Shown: piece by piece, positions 33,715 to 43,173 of the stretch
Position numbering within the stretch: the first letter of the stretch is position 1
Layout: each line of letters opens with the position of its first letter
Notes under the pieces: generated by a model
The model's input: the letters and a program-made list of their open reading frames with translations, nothing else
Databases searched by the model: none
Told to the model about the DNA's origin: nothing
Made by a program: the position numbers and the translations under genes
Assembly: GCF_009725235.1 (NCBI RefSeq)
Contig: NZ_WJFC01000011.1
Location: 56,375-120,374 of the forward strand
DNA: 64,000 nucleotides
From: Scytonema sp. UIC 10036
GTDB taxonomy: Bacteria; Cyanobacteriota; Cyanobacteriia; Cyanobacteriales; Nostocaceae
Reading direction: 5' to 3'

Positions 33715-35193
33715 ATGCTCACCCAAGACAAACAACAACGCAACTGGAAACCCATCATCAAGCAGTTTGAAGCAGTACTCGGCAAAAATGGCGTGGTGCA
33801 ACGTCGTGAAGAACTGATTACTTATGAATGTGATGGACTCACCAGCTATCGCCAACGCCCTGCTATTGTAGTACTGCCAAGAACGACAGAACAAGTGGCA
33901 GAAATTGTGAAGATATGCGATCGCAATTCCATCCCCTTCATCGCTAGAGGTTCTGGTACTGGCTTATCTGGTGGCGCATTGCCTGTTGAAAATTGCGTGT
34001 TAATTGTTACCGCTTTAATGCGGCAAATCCTCAATATCGATTTAGAAAATCAACGTGTTGTCGTACAACCAGGGGTAATTAACAATTGGGTGACGCAAGC
34101 AGTCAGTGGTGCTGGTTTTTACTACGCCCCCGATCCCTCCAGCCAAATTATTTGTTCCATAGGTGGGAACGTCGCGGAAAACTCAGGTGGAGTGCATTGT
34201 CTGAAGTACGGTGTTACCACCAACCACGTTTTGGGATTAAAAATTGTAACTCCTGATGGTTCAATTGTGGATTTGGGAGGACAAATACCCGAAATGCCCG
34301 GTTACGATCTAACAGGAATCTTTGTTGGTTCTGAGGGAACTCTCGGAATCGCCACAGAAATTACTTTACGAATTCTCAAAAGTGCAGAATCGATTTGCGT
34401 ACTTCTAGCAGATTTTACCAGTATAGAAGCAGCTGGGGCTAGTGTTTCCGATATCATCAGTGCGGGGATTATTCCTGGTGGTATGGAAATCATGGATAAT
34501 CTGAGTATTAACGCTGTTGAAGATGTTGTGGCAACAAATTGTTATCCCCGTGATGCTGCTGCTATTTTGATAGTTGAAATTGATGGTTTAGCTGTAGAAG
34601 TTGCAGCAAATAAACAGCGAATTGCAGAAATTTGTAAAAATAATGGTGCGCGGAACATCACAATTGCTAGCGATCCAGAACAACGCCTAAAATTGTGGAA
34701 AGGACGGAAAGCAGCTTTTGCCGCAGCAGGGCATTTAAGTCCGGATTATTACGTCCAAGATGGGGTTATTCCCCGTACTCAATTACCCTATGTGCTTGGA
34801 GAAATAGAAGCATTAAGTCAAAAGTACGGTTATCGCATTGCTAATGTCTTTCATGCTGGTGACGGGAATCTTCACCCCCTCATTTTGTTTGACAACTCCA
34901 TTCCTGGAGAGTTAGAAAAGGTAGAAGAAGTTGGGGGAAAAATTCTTAAACTTTGCGTTCAAGTCGGTGGCAGTATTTCTGGAGAACATGGCATCGGTGC
35001 AGAAAAAAGGTGTTATATGCCAGAAATGTTTACTGAAGTCGATCTAGAAACCATGCAATGGGTAAGGCAAACTTTTAATACTAAAGGTTTAGCAAATCCA
35101 GGTAAGATTTTCCCCACACCCCGTACTTGTGGTGAAGCCGCGAATGCGATGGGCGAATTAGCTAAGAAGTTTGAGGGAGTGGAGCGATTTTAG
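33715..35193 (+). CDS. glcD: glycolate oxidase/D-lactate dehydrogenase subunit GlcD
   Basis: A 492-residue FAD-linked oxidase. The PCMH FAD-binding half includes FIARGSGTGLSGGALPVENC and CSIGGNVAENSGGVHCLKYG. The C-terminal half has NVFHAGDGNLHPLILFD and SGEHGIGAEKRCYMPEMF. The protein oxidises glycolate or D-lactate; in cyanobacteria it belongs to photorespiratory 2-phosphoglycolate metabolism. Partner subunits GlcE/GlcF are not in the window. It starts at the ATG at 33715, and hicAB is divergent about 220 bases upstream. Confidence 0.92.
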   Translation: MLTQDKQQRNWKPIIKQFEAVLGKNGVVQRREELITYECDGLTSYRQRPAIVVLPRTTEQVAEIVKICDRNSIPFIARGSGTGLSGGALPVENCVLIVTALMRQILNIDLENQRVVVQPGVINNWVTQAVSGAGFYYAPDPSSQIICSIGGNVAENSGGVHCLKYGVTTNHVLGLKIVTPDGSIVDLGGQIPEMPGYDLTGIFVGSEGTLGIATEITLRILKSAESICVLLADFTSIEAAGASVSDIISAGIIPGGMEIMDNLSINAVEDVVATNCYPRDAAAILIVEIDGLAVEVAANKQRIAEICKNNGARNITIASDPEQRLKLWKGRKAAFAAAGHLSPDYYVQDGVIPRTQLPYVLGEIEALSQKYGYRIANVFHAGDGNLHPLILFDNSIPGELEKVEEVGGKILKLCVQVGGSISGEHGIGAEKRCYMPEMFTEVDLETMQWVRQTFNTKGLANPGKIFPTPRTCGEAANAMGELAKKFEGVERF

Positions 35194-35742
35194 GTTCGTA
35201 GTTGCGCTGTCTATGCCTACGGCACGCCTAGCGGCGAACGCATGCATCGCAACTACAGTTGTCGGAAAAATGCTATAGCCTTTCTCAGTCTCATGAGGTA
35301 CACCCCCCTTTCATCCCCCCGATGCCTTGGGGGGACAGAGGGGGGTAATTTTTGTACCTCACTAAGTTGAAATTTGCTGTAACTCCCAATCGCCTGAAAT
35401 TAAAAATTTTCCAAATTCATGGCGAAATAATTTATAGCGGTTCTAATACTGCAAGGGATAAGAATTTTTGTAGGTTGGGTAAACTGGTGGAGAAACCCAA
35501 ATAATGCTTGTAAATGTTGGGTTTCGTTCCTCAACCCAACCTACATGTTTTCGTACACTTGTTTTTGTCTGAATTCCAAATCTGTTGTTAAAGTTACAAA
35601 AAATATTAATATTTTTACGATATTTTGTCAAAGATTTGTAAATATTTTATTCAACCTATTGCAAAAATCATTTCTTTAGATAAAACCTTAGAAGTAAGCA
35701 GTAGGAGGACAACTCCCGATTCGCGATCGCAGTACAATTCAA
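35194..35742. repeat. intergenic with three palindromic repeat units
   Basis: Three separate inverted repeats fill this gap. At 35198-35256, GTAGTTGCG pairs with CGCAACTAC. At 35294-35361, TGAGGTAC pairs with GTACCTCA and encloses two nested C6/G6 stems. At 35469-35545, TGTAGGTTGGGT pairs with ACCCAACCTACA. The end GTACCTCACTAA of the second also appears near 1804. They are probably non-autonomous repeats; any could also terminate glcD transcription. The promoter of the next gene lies in the AT-rich final 150 bases. Confidence 0.75.
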
Positions 35743-37014
35743 ATGTATCGTTTTATTCACCACAAGTTCAATTTTTTTATTCTTTTAGGGTTACTCCTGA
35801 GTTTATTCTTATTCTCTTCACCTTCTACCTCAATTTCTGTTCGGAATGAAAATGATTCGCCTCAAGAAGAAATCAGAGGTGTTTGGTTAACGAATGTGAG
35901 TAGCGGTGTCTTGTTTGTTCCTTGGGGTATTAACCGTGCTTTAAACCAACTCTCAGCACTGAAATTTAATACGGTTTATCCTGTTGTTTGGAATAGGGGG
36001 CACACTTTTTATAAAAGTCAACTTCTCAAACAAGAGATAGGGATAGAAACGCAACCTTTAATAGAGATAATGCATGGTGGTAGAGATATTTTAGCAACGA
36101 TTGCGAACATTGCCTCTCAAAAAAAGATCCGCGTCATTCCCTGGTTTGAGTACGGGTTGATGTTACCTTCGCGCTCGGAATTAGCAATGCAGCATCCTGA
36201 TTGGCTCACAACACAACTCTCTGGTGCTGAATTGGTAGATAACAATCTCCATAATGTAGAAACCAGTAAACCACAACCATCTTTTTGGCAACAGTTGCTC
36301 GGTACGAGTACATTCAAAAAGCAAGTTTGGTTAAATCCCCTTCATCCAGAAGTCAAAGAGTTTATCAAAGGGTTAATTTTAGAAGTCGTTACAAATTATA
36401 AGATCGATGGAATTCAACTTGATGACCATTTTGGAATGCCAGTCCAATTAGGTTACGATTCCTTCACGATCGCTCTTTATCAGCAAGAACATCAAGGCAA
36501 AAAACCACCATCCGATCCTTTCGACTCAGAGTGGATGCGCTGGCGTTCTGATAAGATAACTATTTTCATGCAAGAAATTGTTCGCGCTGTCAGAAATGTG
36601 AAACCTAACATTAAGATATCATTGTCTCCTAATTCACATAGATTTTCGTATAAACACTATTTACAAGATTGGGATACTTGGGTAAAAACAGGTTTGGTAG
36701 ATGAGTTGGTTTTACAAGTGTATCGCAGTGACAAAAACAGTTTTTTGGCTGAACTCTCACAGCCAGAAGTGCAAAATGCTCGCCGCACAATTCCAGTGAG
36801 TGTAGGGATATTAACTGGAATTTGGACTAATCCAGTCAATATCCAGCAAATTACAGAACAGGTTAAGGTTGTGCGGGAGCAAAACTTTAATGGAGTTTCC
36901 TTTTTTTACTGGGAAACTTTGTGGAGTTATATGACTCCTGACTCTCCACGACAGCGCCGCAAAGCTTTTTTGGAAATGTTTCCGGCAGCAGAAAAGAAAA
37001 TTCAAGAAGATTAG
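35743..37014 (+). CDS. glycoside hydrolase-like protein (GHL10/DUF187)
   Basis: A 423-residue exported protein with an N-terminal membrane/signal segment (FFILLGLLLSLFLFSSPS). The catalytic-domain landmarks are EIRGVWLTNVSSGVLF, FNTVYPVVWNRGHTFYKS, VIPWFEYGLMLPSRSELA, the helix LDDHFGMP in which aspartates are conserved, and IKISLSPNSHRFSYKHYL. The family has a TIM-barrel fold related to GH10/GH13 enzymes and is thought to act on cell-wall or exopolysaccharide sugars. A membrane-protein gene follows after 11 nt and is probably co-transcribed. Confidence 0.85.
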   Translation: MYRFIHHKFNFFILLGLLLSLFLFSSPSTSISVRNENDSPQEEIRGVWLTNVSSGVLFVPWGINRALNQLSALKFNTVYPVVWNRGHTFYKSQLLKQEIGIETQPLIEIMHGGRDILATIANIASQKKIRVIPWFEYGLMLPSRSELAMQHPDWLTTQLSGAELVDNNLHNVETSKPQPSFWQQLLGTSTFKKQVWLNPLHPEVKEFIKGLILEVVTNYKIDGIQLDDHFGMPVQLGYDSFTIALYQQEHQGKKPPSDPFDSEWMRWRSDKITIFMQEIVRAVRNVKPNIKISLSPNSHRFSYKHYLQDWDTWVKTGLVDELVLQVYRSDKNSFLAELSQPEVQNARRTIPVSVGILTGIWTNPVNIQQITEQVKVVREQNFNGVSFFYWETLWSYMTPDSPRQRRKAFLEMFPAAEKKIQED

Positions 37015-37025
37015 ATAATAGTTTG

Positions 37026-37538
37026 ATGCAATCAGGGAAATTTACATTAAAATGGGCGATCGCCACTTTTGGCGGTTTTCTATTAAGTTTGTTACTAATT
37101 GAAATTGGTGAGAAATCAGATATTGGTGTCTTGCAAGGGGCTGTGGGTGGGTTGCTTGTTGCATTACCGCAAGCTTTCGTTCTAAGAAGACGTCTCAAAA
37201 ACCCTTGGTTGTGGGTATGGTCAAGTCTTGCAGGTTGGGTTTTTGTGACGACTGCTGGAATTGGTGCTGTTGGTTGGATGGTACTATCAACCCAAGTTCT
37301 TGGCCTAAGAATTGTTAACGGCGTGATTTTAGGGACAATAGCGGGATTCAGTATGGGTTTGGCTCATTGGTTTGCCATCCAAAAGCACAGCCCTCTAGCA
37401 CTGCAATGGGTATTAATAAGTGCGGTGAGTTGGGCGCTCGGAGTGGGGATTGGTTCGATTGTTGGCGGTTTACTCTATCACTTGACGCAGTTGTTTTTAA
37501 GCGAAGTGGTTGGTTTAGCTGTGACTTGGTTGTGGTAG
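37026..37538 (+). CDS. integral membrane protein of unknown function
   Basis: About 170 residues with four or five hydrophobic helices (GFLLSLLLIEIGE, QGAVGGLLVALPQAFVLRRR, WVWSSLAGWVFVTTAGIGAV, GVILGTIAGFSMGLAHWFAI and a terminal glycine-rich GVGIGSIVGGLLYHL). Start taken at ATG 37026; the preceding TTG is in the same frame. It has the look of the glycine-zipper-rich hypothetical proteins common in cyanobacteria. It lies 11 nt after the glycosidase-like gene. Confidence 0.6.
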   Translation: MQSGKFTLKWAIATFGGFLLSLLLIEIGEKSDIGVLQGAVGGLLVALPQAFVLRRRLKNPWLWVWSSLAGWVFVTTAGIGAVGWMVLSTQVLGLRIVNGVILGTIAGFSMGLAHWFAIQKHSPLALQWVLISAVSWALGVGIGSIVGGLLYHLTQLFLSEVVGLAVTWLW

Positions 37539-37574
37539 CTGTCTTCACAGGAGTCTATGGTGACCAAATTTTAA

Positions 37575-37830
37575 AGTGAGGGAGTAGGGGTAGGGAGTAG
37601 GGGGTAGGGGGTAGGGGTAGGAGTAGGGAGTAGGGAGTAGGGGGTAGGGAGTAGGAAGTAGGGAGTAGGGGGTAGGGGTAGGGGTAGGGGGTAGGGATGA
37701 GTTATTAGTTCTTCTCCCTTGTCTCCCTTGTCTCCCTTGTCCCCCTTGTCCCCCTTGTCTCCCTTGTCCCCTTGTCTCCCTTGTCCCCTTGTCCCCCTTG
37801 TCCCCCTTGTCCCTACTCCCTACCTACCTA
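37575..37830. repeat. G-rich then C-rich tandem repeats forming a long inverted structure
   Basis: From 37575 to 37695 the plus strand is a run of GGGAGTA and GGGGTAG heptamers. From about 37710 to 37800 it becomes a 9-base array (CCCTTGTCT / CCCTTGTCC). It ends at 37800-37825 with CCCTACTCCCTACCTACC, complementary to the G-rich part. One strand could fold into a large hairpin, and the G tracts could form quadruplexes. No gene overlaps it. Confidence 0.9.
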
Positions 37831-38178
37831 AGATTTATTAGGGAAAATATTAAAGATTGTAAATTTTCTTAGCAACCTATTATCTACGTACCAGCAGTAT
37901 GTGCAACAATTAGATACTACAAAAATTTTAAAAAATGAATTTTAGTAAATTAGTGTAAACTCGCCAACGTGTTTTTTTCTCTGTTCAGGGGACATCTTTT
38001 CATCTAAGCACTAGCTTGGTCATGTTCTTTATACAAAGTAGCGACAGATAAAAGTATCAACAAGCAAAGACTAAAAATCTTTTGCTGTGATTTTGGTGCA
38101 AAAATGCGTTTTCTACTAGTATATCTACAATAGAGAGCGCTTAGTGTAGTGTCGGCAACACCAGATAAGGTCTCTCGC
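37831..38178. other. intergenic before the histidine kinase
   Basis: About 350 AT-rich bases between the repeat array and the histidine kinase gene. No protein-like frame. A direct repeat-free stretch near 37900-37960 (with AAAAATTTTAAAAAATGAATTTTAG broken up by short runs) may hold the promoter, but I cannot assign boxes. Confidence 0.4.
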
Positions 38179-39609
38179 ATGAGTATCAATTCATCAGAAT
38201 CAACCGTAGAGCTAACACAACTGCCATCAGCAGTTCGTCGTCGAGTCCCAAATCCAGACAAAAAAAACAGCAGCCACCAGTTTATACCGAGAATTCACGA
38301 TTCGGTTGTACAATATCAAACTCAGAGAGAGTCTCTGCTAGAAGCGATCGCACAACGTATTTGTCAATGTGACGATTTGAATACCATTCTCAATGAGACG
38401 GTGAGAGAACTGAGACGGTTTTTGGGATGCGATCGCGTACTCATTTACCAATTGGAATCAAATATGAGTGGCATTATAGCAGTAGAAGCAAGTGTCACTG
38501 CTAGTAGTTCGCTGCTAGGAAAAACCATCGCAGATCCTTGCTTTGCAGAAAAATATGCGGAAAGATACAAAAGACGCTGTATTCAAGTGATAGAAGACAT
38601 ATATGCAGCAGGGTTAGCTCCGTGCTACATCGATCTACTGAAATCCATAGAAGTAAGAGCTAATATAGTTGTTCCGATTCTCTTTAAACAACAATTATGG
38701 GGATTGCTAACAGCTCAACAAAGCTATAAACCGCGTCAATGGCACCAAACAGAAATAGACTTACTCAAACAAGTCACAACGCACTTAGAAATTGCCGTCC
38801 AACAAGCTCAATTGCAACAGCAAGTGAAAAACTTACAAGTTCAGTTGGAAGTGCAAAAGCAAGAATCAGAAAAACTAGAACGTTTAAAACAAGAATTTCT
38901 CAGAACACTTTCTCACGAACTGAAAACCCCAATCACCAGTATTCATCTTGCGGTACAAACAATGGAAAGTGTTCTCAAGCAAGAAGGATTGCATGAGGTA
39001 GAAATGATTCCCCAACTATTACATATCCTTCATAAAGAATGTCGGAGAGAAAGTAAGTTAATAAACGATTTATTATCGCTGACATATTTAGAAGCAGAAA
39101 TCGATCCTTTGACTTTAATTCCTATCGATTTACAAAGCTGGCTTCCGGCGATCGTTGAGCCATTTCGAGAACTGGCAAGCTGCCAGCAACAGCAGTTAAC
39201 TCTGAATATAGCTAACGATATTCCTTTATTGGAAACAGAGATTGCGGACTTAGAACGTATTCTTACAGAACTCTTAAATAATGCTTGTAAATTCACTCCT
39301 GCGGGCGGAACAATTATAGTATCTACTTTCAAGACAGCAGATACAGTCGTGCTCAGTGTGAGTAATTCTGGAGTAGAAATTGCAGCGATCCAGCAACTGA
39401 AAATTTTTGACCCCTTCTATCGCATTCCCAATAACGATCCTTGGAAATATAGTGGAACGGGATTGGGGCTAGCTTTAGTGCAAAAACTAGCGAAGCATAT
39501 GGGAGCATTAATTGATGTAGAAAGTACATCACATAAAACGACTTTCACACTGAGATTTCCATACTATGATGAGAGAGGTATACCAGGCAAGGTAAACTTC
39601 AATTCATAG
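38179..39609 (+). CDS. GAF-domain sensor histidine kinase
   Basis: About 476 residues from the ATG at 38179 (AAGG upstream); a GTG ten codons earlier is possible. A GAF domain spans roughly 50-205 (AIAQRICQCDDLNTILNETV ... GLLTAQQSYKPRQWHQTEID). A short coiled coil follows (QLQQQVKNLQVQLEVQKQES). The HisKA box with H246 is FLRTLSHELKTPITSIHL. The HATPase domain has the N box ELLNNACKFTPAGG and G box GTGLGLALVQKLAKH. The GAF lacks an obvious bilin-binding Cys-His pair. It is soluble, with no membrane helices, and its response regulator is not adjacent, so it is an orphan kinase. Confidence 0.9.
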   Translation: MSINSSESTVELTQLPSAVRRRVPNPDKKNSSHQFIPRIHDSVVQYQTQRESLLEAIAQRICQCDDLNTILNETVRELRRFLGCDRVLIYQLESNMSGIIAVEASVTASSSLLGKTIADPCFAEKYAERYKRRCIQVIEDIYAAGLAPCYIDLLKSIEVRANIVVPILFKQQLWGLLTAQQSYKPRQWHQTEIDLLKQVTTHLEIAVQQAQLQQQVKNLQVQLEVQKQESEKLERLKQEFLRTLSHELKTPITSIHLAVQTMESVLKQEGLHEVEMIPQLLHILHKECRRESKLINDLLSLTYLEAEIDPLTLIPIDLQSWLPAIVEPFRELASCQQQQLTLNIANDIPLLETEIADLERILTELLNNACKFTPAGGTIIVSTFKTADTVVLSVSNSGVEIAAIQQLKIFDPFYRIPNNDPWKYSGTGLGLALVQKLAKHMGALIDVESTSHKTTFTLRFPYYDERGIPGKVNFNS

Positions 39610-39616
39610 AAATTTA

Positions 39617-40132
39617 TCAGCCAGCTTCAAGCAATTCGTTGCTGTCTTTTATCTGGGACAGAGCCTGATTAGCTATTTCTATTACATAAGTGCTTTCATC
39701 ATCTAGAGCCTGTTTCCAAACTCCACTAAGTCTTGGACGATTAAGTATTAAAAGGGAGTCAGCGGCAAAAATACGTACATAAACATCTTCATCTTGTAGG
39801 AGTAGAGCCGTTAATGCATCTACTGATTTTTCTTCGTTGTATTTCTGGAGTTGCTGTGCTACTACTTGTCTAGGTCTTCTGGATTTTTTCTCACGATAAA
39901 CTTCATTAATAAGACAGTCGAGAATTTCCGGACTTCTATAATTCTCTAAAGCTGAAAGAGCTTCGCTACGAACGCTCTCTGCCGTATCATATCTTACTAA
40001 ATCAATGAGATGCGGCACACTGCGAATGTCGTGAATTTCTCCTAAATTACAAGCAGCTGTACTGCGTATCTCTGGATTGACATCAGATAAAAAAGAAACT
40101 AGGATTTCATACGCATTATCAGGATTAAGAGT
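39617..40132 (-). pseudogene. HEAT-repeat protein, 5'-truncated
   Basis: The frame ends at 39617 and reads HEAT repeats throughout: SDVNPEIRSTAACNLGEIHD, YDTAESVRSEALSALENYRS, and LLLQDEDVYVRIFAADSLL. The repeats continue in frame up to 40132, but no ATG or good GTG/TTG start precedes the first repeat. Upstream the DNA turns into a C-rich palindromic repeat. The start of the gene was probably lost at that junction. A GTG at 40018 could start a shorter, 133-residue product. Such HEAT proteins often work in phycobilin lyase or signalling complexes. Confidence 0.6.
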
Positions 40133-40452
40133 TCACATGATTACCCCCCTTAGTCCCCCCTTATAAAGGGGGGAAATAAGAGAAATTGAGTTCCCTCCCC
40201 TTTATAAGGGGAGGGTTAGGGTGGGGTAAAAAATATTTGATACATCAATCATGACTTTTCAAACATCCTCTAAAGGATTTTGAATCTCTGCCGATCTAGC
40301 TTGTTCGCTGTCTAACTCAAATCCTAGTGAGTCGCCTATTTTGTAGTTATCATCTGCACGGAAACAGTAACTATGTTGAGGAGAACTTGTTTGTTCATTT
40401 TCATCTTTGACATTCACCTGTTTATCCTCCTCAGATCCCTGCCTTTGTTTAA
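40133..40452. repeat. palindromic repeat plus solo MITE end
   Basis: At about 40140-40225 a C-rich and G-rich inverted structure occurs (TTATAAAGGGGGGAAATAAG and its complement CCCCTTTATAAGG). At 40253-40272 the string GACTTTTCAAACATCCTCT matches the right terminal repeat of the element at 62693-62842, but no left end is present. A weak 66-codon frame also crosses here on the minus strand; I do not count it as a gene. Confidence 0.65.
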
Positions 40453-41553
40453 TCAACAAATCCTTGGTAGCTGCTCGCCAACCAGCATATCAACAATGCG
40501 TTCAGCACCAAAGACAGTTTTTAACAACACAATGCCTGGAGGTGAGGAAATCACTTCGCCAATTATACAAGCATCTTTACCAGCTGGGTGAGACTGCATA
40601 GCAGATAACACTGTATCCGCATTCTCACGTCTTACAACTACCACTAATTTGCCTTCATTTGCCAAATACAATGGGTCTAAGCCCAGAATTTCACAAACAC
40701 CCTTGACTTCTTCACGTACAGGTAAAGTTTGCTCATCAAGACGAATTCCTACTTGCGAACTCACAGCAAATTCATTTAATACCGTGGCTAAACCACCTCG
40801 CGTTACGTCTCGCATGGCATGAACATCAGGACAGACATTCAAGATAGTATCAACTAAACCGTTTAAGGGCTGACAATCACTTTCAATCTGACTGTCTAAC
40901 GCTAATTCTCCACGAGCAATTAAAATTGCTGTGCCATGATTGCCCAATTCACCATTGACAATAACTATATCTCCTGGTTGAAGATTGCGGGCAGAGATGG
41001 AAACTCCTGCTGGAATCACACCAATACCAGCAGTATTAATAAACAATTTATCTGCAGCACCACGATGCACAACTTTTGTATCACCTGTCACAATTTTTAT
41101 ACCAGCTTCTTTAGCAGCAACTTGCATACTTTCAGCAACACGCCGTAAAGTTTCTACAGCCAGCCCTTCTTCTAAAATCACGCTGCAACTGAGGTATAAG
41201 GGTTTAGCACCACTCATGGCTAAATCGTTCACTGTCCCATTGACAGCTAATTTGCCAATATCACCACCAGGAAAAAACAAAGGATCTACAACATAAGAAT
41301 CTGTCGTGAAAGCTAATCTATCTCCCTGTTGTAATAGATTGGCTAAATTGAAACTCGCTTGATCTTCTAATTCAGAAAGAATAGGATTATCAAAATTTTT
41401 AACAAAGATATCGTCAATCAAATCGCGCATCGCTGTACCACCACTGCCATGTGCGAGGGTAATGTGAGTATCTGTGACTTTAACCGGGCGGCGAAACAAT
41501 TGGACTTTTGGAGTGAAGGAGTGCTGCCCTGAATTTCCTGAGGAAAAATTCAT
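40453..41553 (-). CDS. hypE: hydrogenase maturation protein HypE
   Basis: A 366-residue PurM-like protein that dehydrates the thiocarbamate on its C-terminal cysteine to form thiocyanate, the source of the CN ligands of [NiFe] hydrogenases. The N-terminal ITLAHGSGGTAMRDLIDDIF, the ATP-binding SYVVDPLFFPGGDIGKLAVN segment and VTRGGLATVLNEFA are present, and the essential terminal motif is PRIC with the last residue cysteine. It works with HypF, whose gene is at 51.9-54.3 kb. hypE is separated from hypD by about 8.7 kb containing a monooxygenase and a conflict module. hypA and hypB are not in the window. Confidence 0.95.
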   Translation of the reverse strand: MNFSSGNSGQHSFTPKVQLFRRPVKVTDTHITLAHGSGGTAMRDLIDDIFVKNFDNPILSELEDQASFNLANLLQQGDRLAFTTDSYVVDPLFFPGGDIGKLAVNGTVNDLAMSGAKPLYLSCSVILEEGLAVETLRRVAESMQVAAKEAGIKIVTGDTKVVHRGAADKLFINTAGIGVIPAGVSISARNLQPGDIVIVNGELGNHGTAILIARGELALDSQIESDCQPLNGLVDTILNVCPDVHAMRDVTRGGLATVLNEFAVSSQVGIRLDEQTLPVREEVKGVCEILGLDPLYLANEGKLVVVVRRENADTVLSAMQSHPAGKDACIIGEVISSPPGIVLLKTVFGAERIVDMLVGEQLPRIC

Positions 41554-41607
41554 ATTAAATTATGTTTAACTAAGTAAGTTTGTAGATTGTTCAGCTCTCG
41601 TGCTCTC

Positions 41608-41671
41608 GTTCCCAGGCGGAGCCTGGGAACGAGTTACGGATGATATGCATTCCCAGGCGGAGCCTGGGAAC
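41608..41671. repeat. tandem pair of GC-rich palindromes
   Basis: Two copies of a palindrome built on TCCCAGGCGGAGCCTGGGA (41608-41630 and 41649-41671), each followed by the same CGAGTTACGGATGAT. The second ends 3 bases before the stop codon of the FAD monooxygenase. The family also occurs at 19.25 and 21.58 kb. Confidence 0.9.
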
Positions 41672-41674
41672 GAG

Positions 41675-42862
41675 TTACGGATGATGAAGAACAAATGATG
41701 GAGAGTTAGAAAGTCCCAAACGGTTGCTCAAAGTCACTCCCAAAACTCTCACGTAATTCCCTAAAGGAAGTTGTGTCATTTCCCAACTTTTCAGCGCTTC
41801 TACCACATTCCCGCGAGCTTCCTGTAATTCTTGTGCTAGTTCGATCGCATTTGTAACAGCTTTAGAAGTACCAGCATCTGTATGAGGACGGATCAGAAAT
41901 GCCGCATCGCCCATTAAACACACTCGTCCGAAAGCCATACGGGGTACTGACAGATCGTAGATTGGCTGAATCAAAGGTTTTTCTGTCAGTTCAAACAAAT
42001 GCTGAAAGACTGCAGGTAAAAACTTCTTTGCTTCTACATGGCGCTGATGCATGACTTTTTCTGTAACTTCTGCTTGAGGCAAGTAAAATTTTTGTACAAC
42101 TTCTCGATCGTTACCTATCAGTTCAGGTAATTCTTCTACAGGAACATTAAAGTACCAAAGCCAGTTAAAGCGACGCTTTCCGACTTCTAGTTCCCCATTC
42201 GATCCCGGTACCAAATAACAAATTGCTTGCATATTAGGTCCGTTATAGAATGTGAAGTTATGAGCCAAAAATTCTGCAACTTCAGGCACAAGAACACTTT
42301 CATCGATGGTTCCTCGCCATGCAACATATCCTGCATATTGCGGAACGGCATCAAGTAGCAGTTGCTGACGAATGGCAGAACTTGCACTTTCAGCCTCAAT
42401 CAGTAGATCGCACTCCTCTTCTTGCCCATCTTCCAAGCGCACTTTAACGCAGTTGTCATTCTGTTCAAAACCAACAATTTTGTTTCCTTGATGGTAAAGC
42501 TCATTTGGGAAACTTTTCCTGAGTTGATGGTAGAGCATATCCCAGGAAATCATGACTTGTGGTGTTGCTTCTTCCCAAATTATGCTGCCATCAATTGATA
42601 GAAACTGTTGCTTCTCAGACAGAACACCTACTGCTTCTGTTGCAGGAATACCATACTCAAAGAAAAAGCGATCCATTTCCAATTGGACAACAGAACCAGC
42701 GCCCCAACTTTGCAAAACATCAGGCAATTGTTCAAAAATTCTCACATGACACCCAATGCGGCGCAGTGCTAAGCCCGCACACAAACCACCCATCGAACCA
42801 CCAGATATAATGACGCGCAAAGGTTGAGAATTTCGATCCGCGAAGCCCTGATTATCTGACAT
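41675..42862 (-). CDS. FAD-dependent monooxygenase
   Basis: About 395 residues from the ATG at 42860-42862. The dinucleotide-binding start is VIISGGSMGGLCAGLALRRI, the second FAD contact is GRVCLMGDAAFLIRPHTDAG, and the middle contains WGAGSVVQLEMDRFF. The layout matches single-component aromatic hydroxylases, close to the 2,6-dihydroxypyridine hydroxylase type. The real substrate cannot be told. The longer frame adds 19 residues with no similarity. It lies directly upstream of hypE on the same strand, but no functional link to hydrogenase is known. Confidence 0.83.
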   Translation of the reverse strand: MSDNQGFADRNSQPLRVIISGGSMGGLCAGLALRRIGCHVRIFEQLPDVLQSWGAGSVVQLEMDRFFFEYGIPATEAVGVLSEKQQFLSIDGSIIWEEATPQVMISWDMLYHQLRKSFPNELYHQGNKIVGFEQNDNCVKVRLEDGQEEECDLLIEAESASSAIRQQLLLDAVPQYAGYVAWRGTIDESVLVPEVAEFLAHNFTFYNGPNMQAICYLVPGSNGELEVGKRRFNWLWYFNVPVEELPELIGNDREVVQKFYLPQAEVTEKVMHQRHVEAKKFLPAVFQHLFELTEKPLIQPIYDLSVPRMAFGRVCLMGDAAFLIRPHTDAGTSKAVTNAIELAQELQEARGNVVEALKSWEMTQLPLGNYVRVLGVTLSNRLGLSNSPSFVLHHP

Positions 42863-43173
42863 GGGGTTATAATATTTTAGCTCTTCGATAGAGTATAGTA
42901 CCTTTAGATGAAACAGCAATCCTTTGAAGAAAAATTAAAAATTCTGGAGCAGTTTACCTAACCTAAGTAGGTAGGGAAGAAGAACACAATTATATAACGA
43001 AATGTGAAACGCCAACAGTGTCTTTGTCAGCTCTACCCCCATATCTGATCCTCATTCTGTTTTTAGCAACAGGGGCACAGTTGCTTTCAACATTGTCCGC
43101 TTCCCGTTCTGAGAGACAGCCAGCTTTCAAATTATGACATTATATTTTTGTGCTGATGAAATTTGAGTCATTT
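42863..43173. other. intergenic, no gene seen
   Basis: About 310 bases between the CATRA-like gene end and the monooxygenase start. No protein-like frame, hairpin or RNA gene that I can support. It should contain the promoter of the monooxygenase. Confidence 0.4.

Noticed and set aside
40259..40459. A 66-codon frame at the end of hypE
   Set aside because: It opens only at a TTG inside the last codons of hypE and its own end is a MITE terminal repeat. Not counted as a gene.
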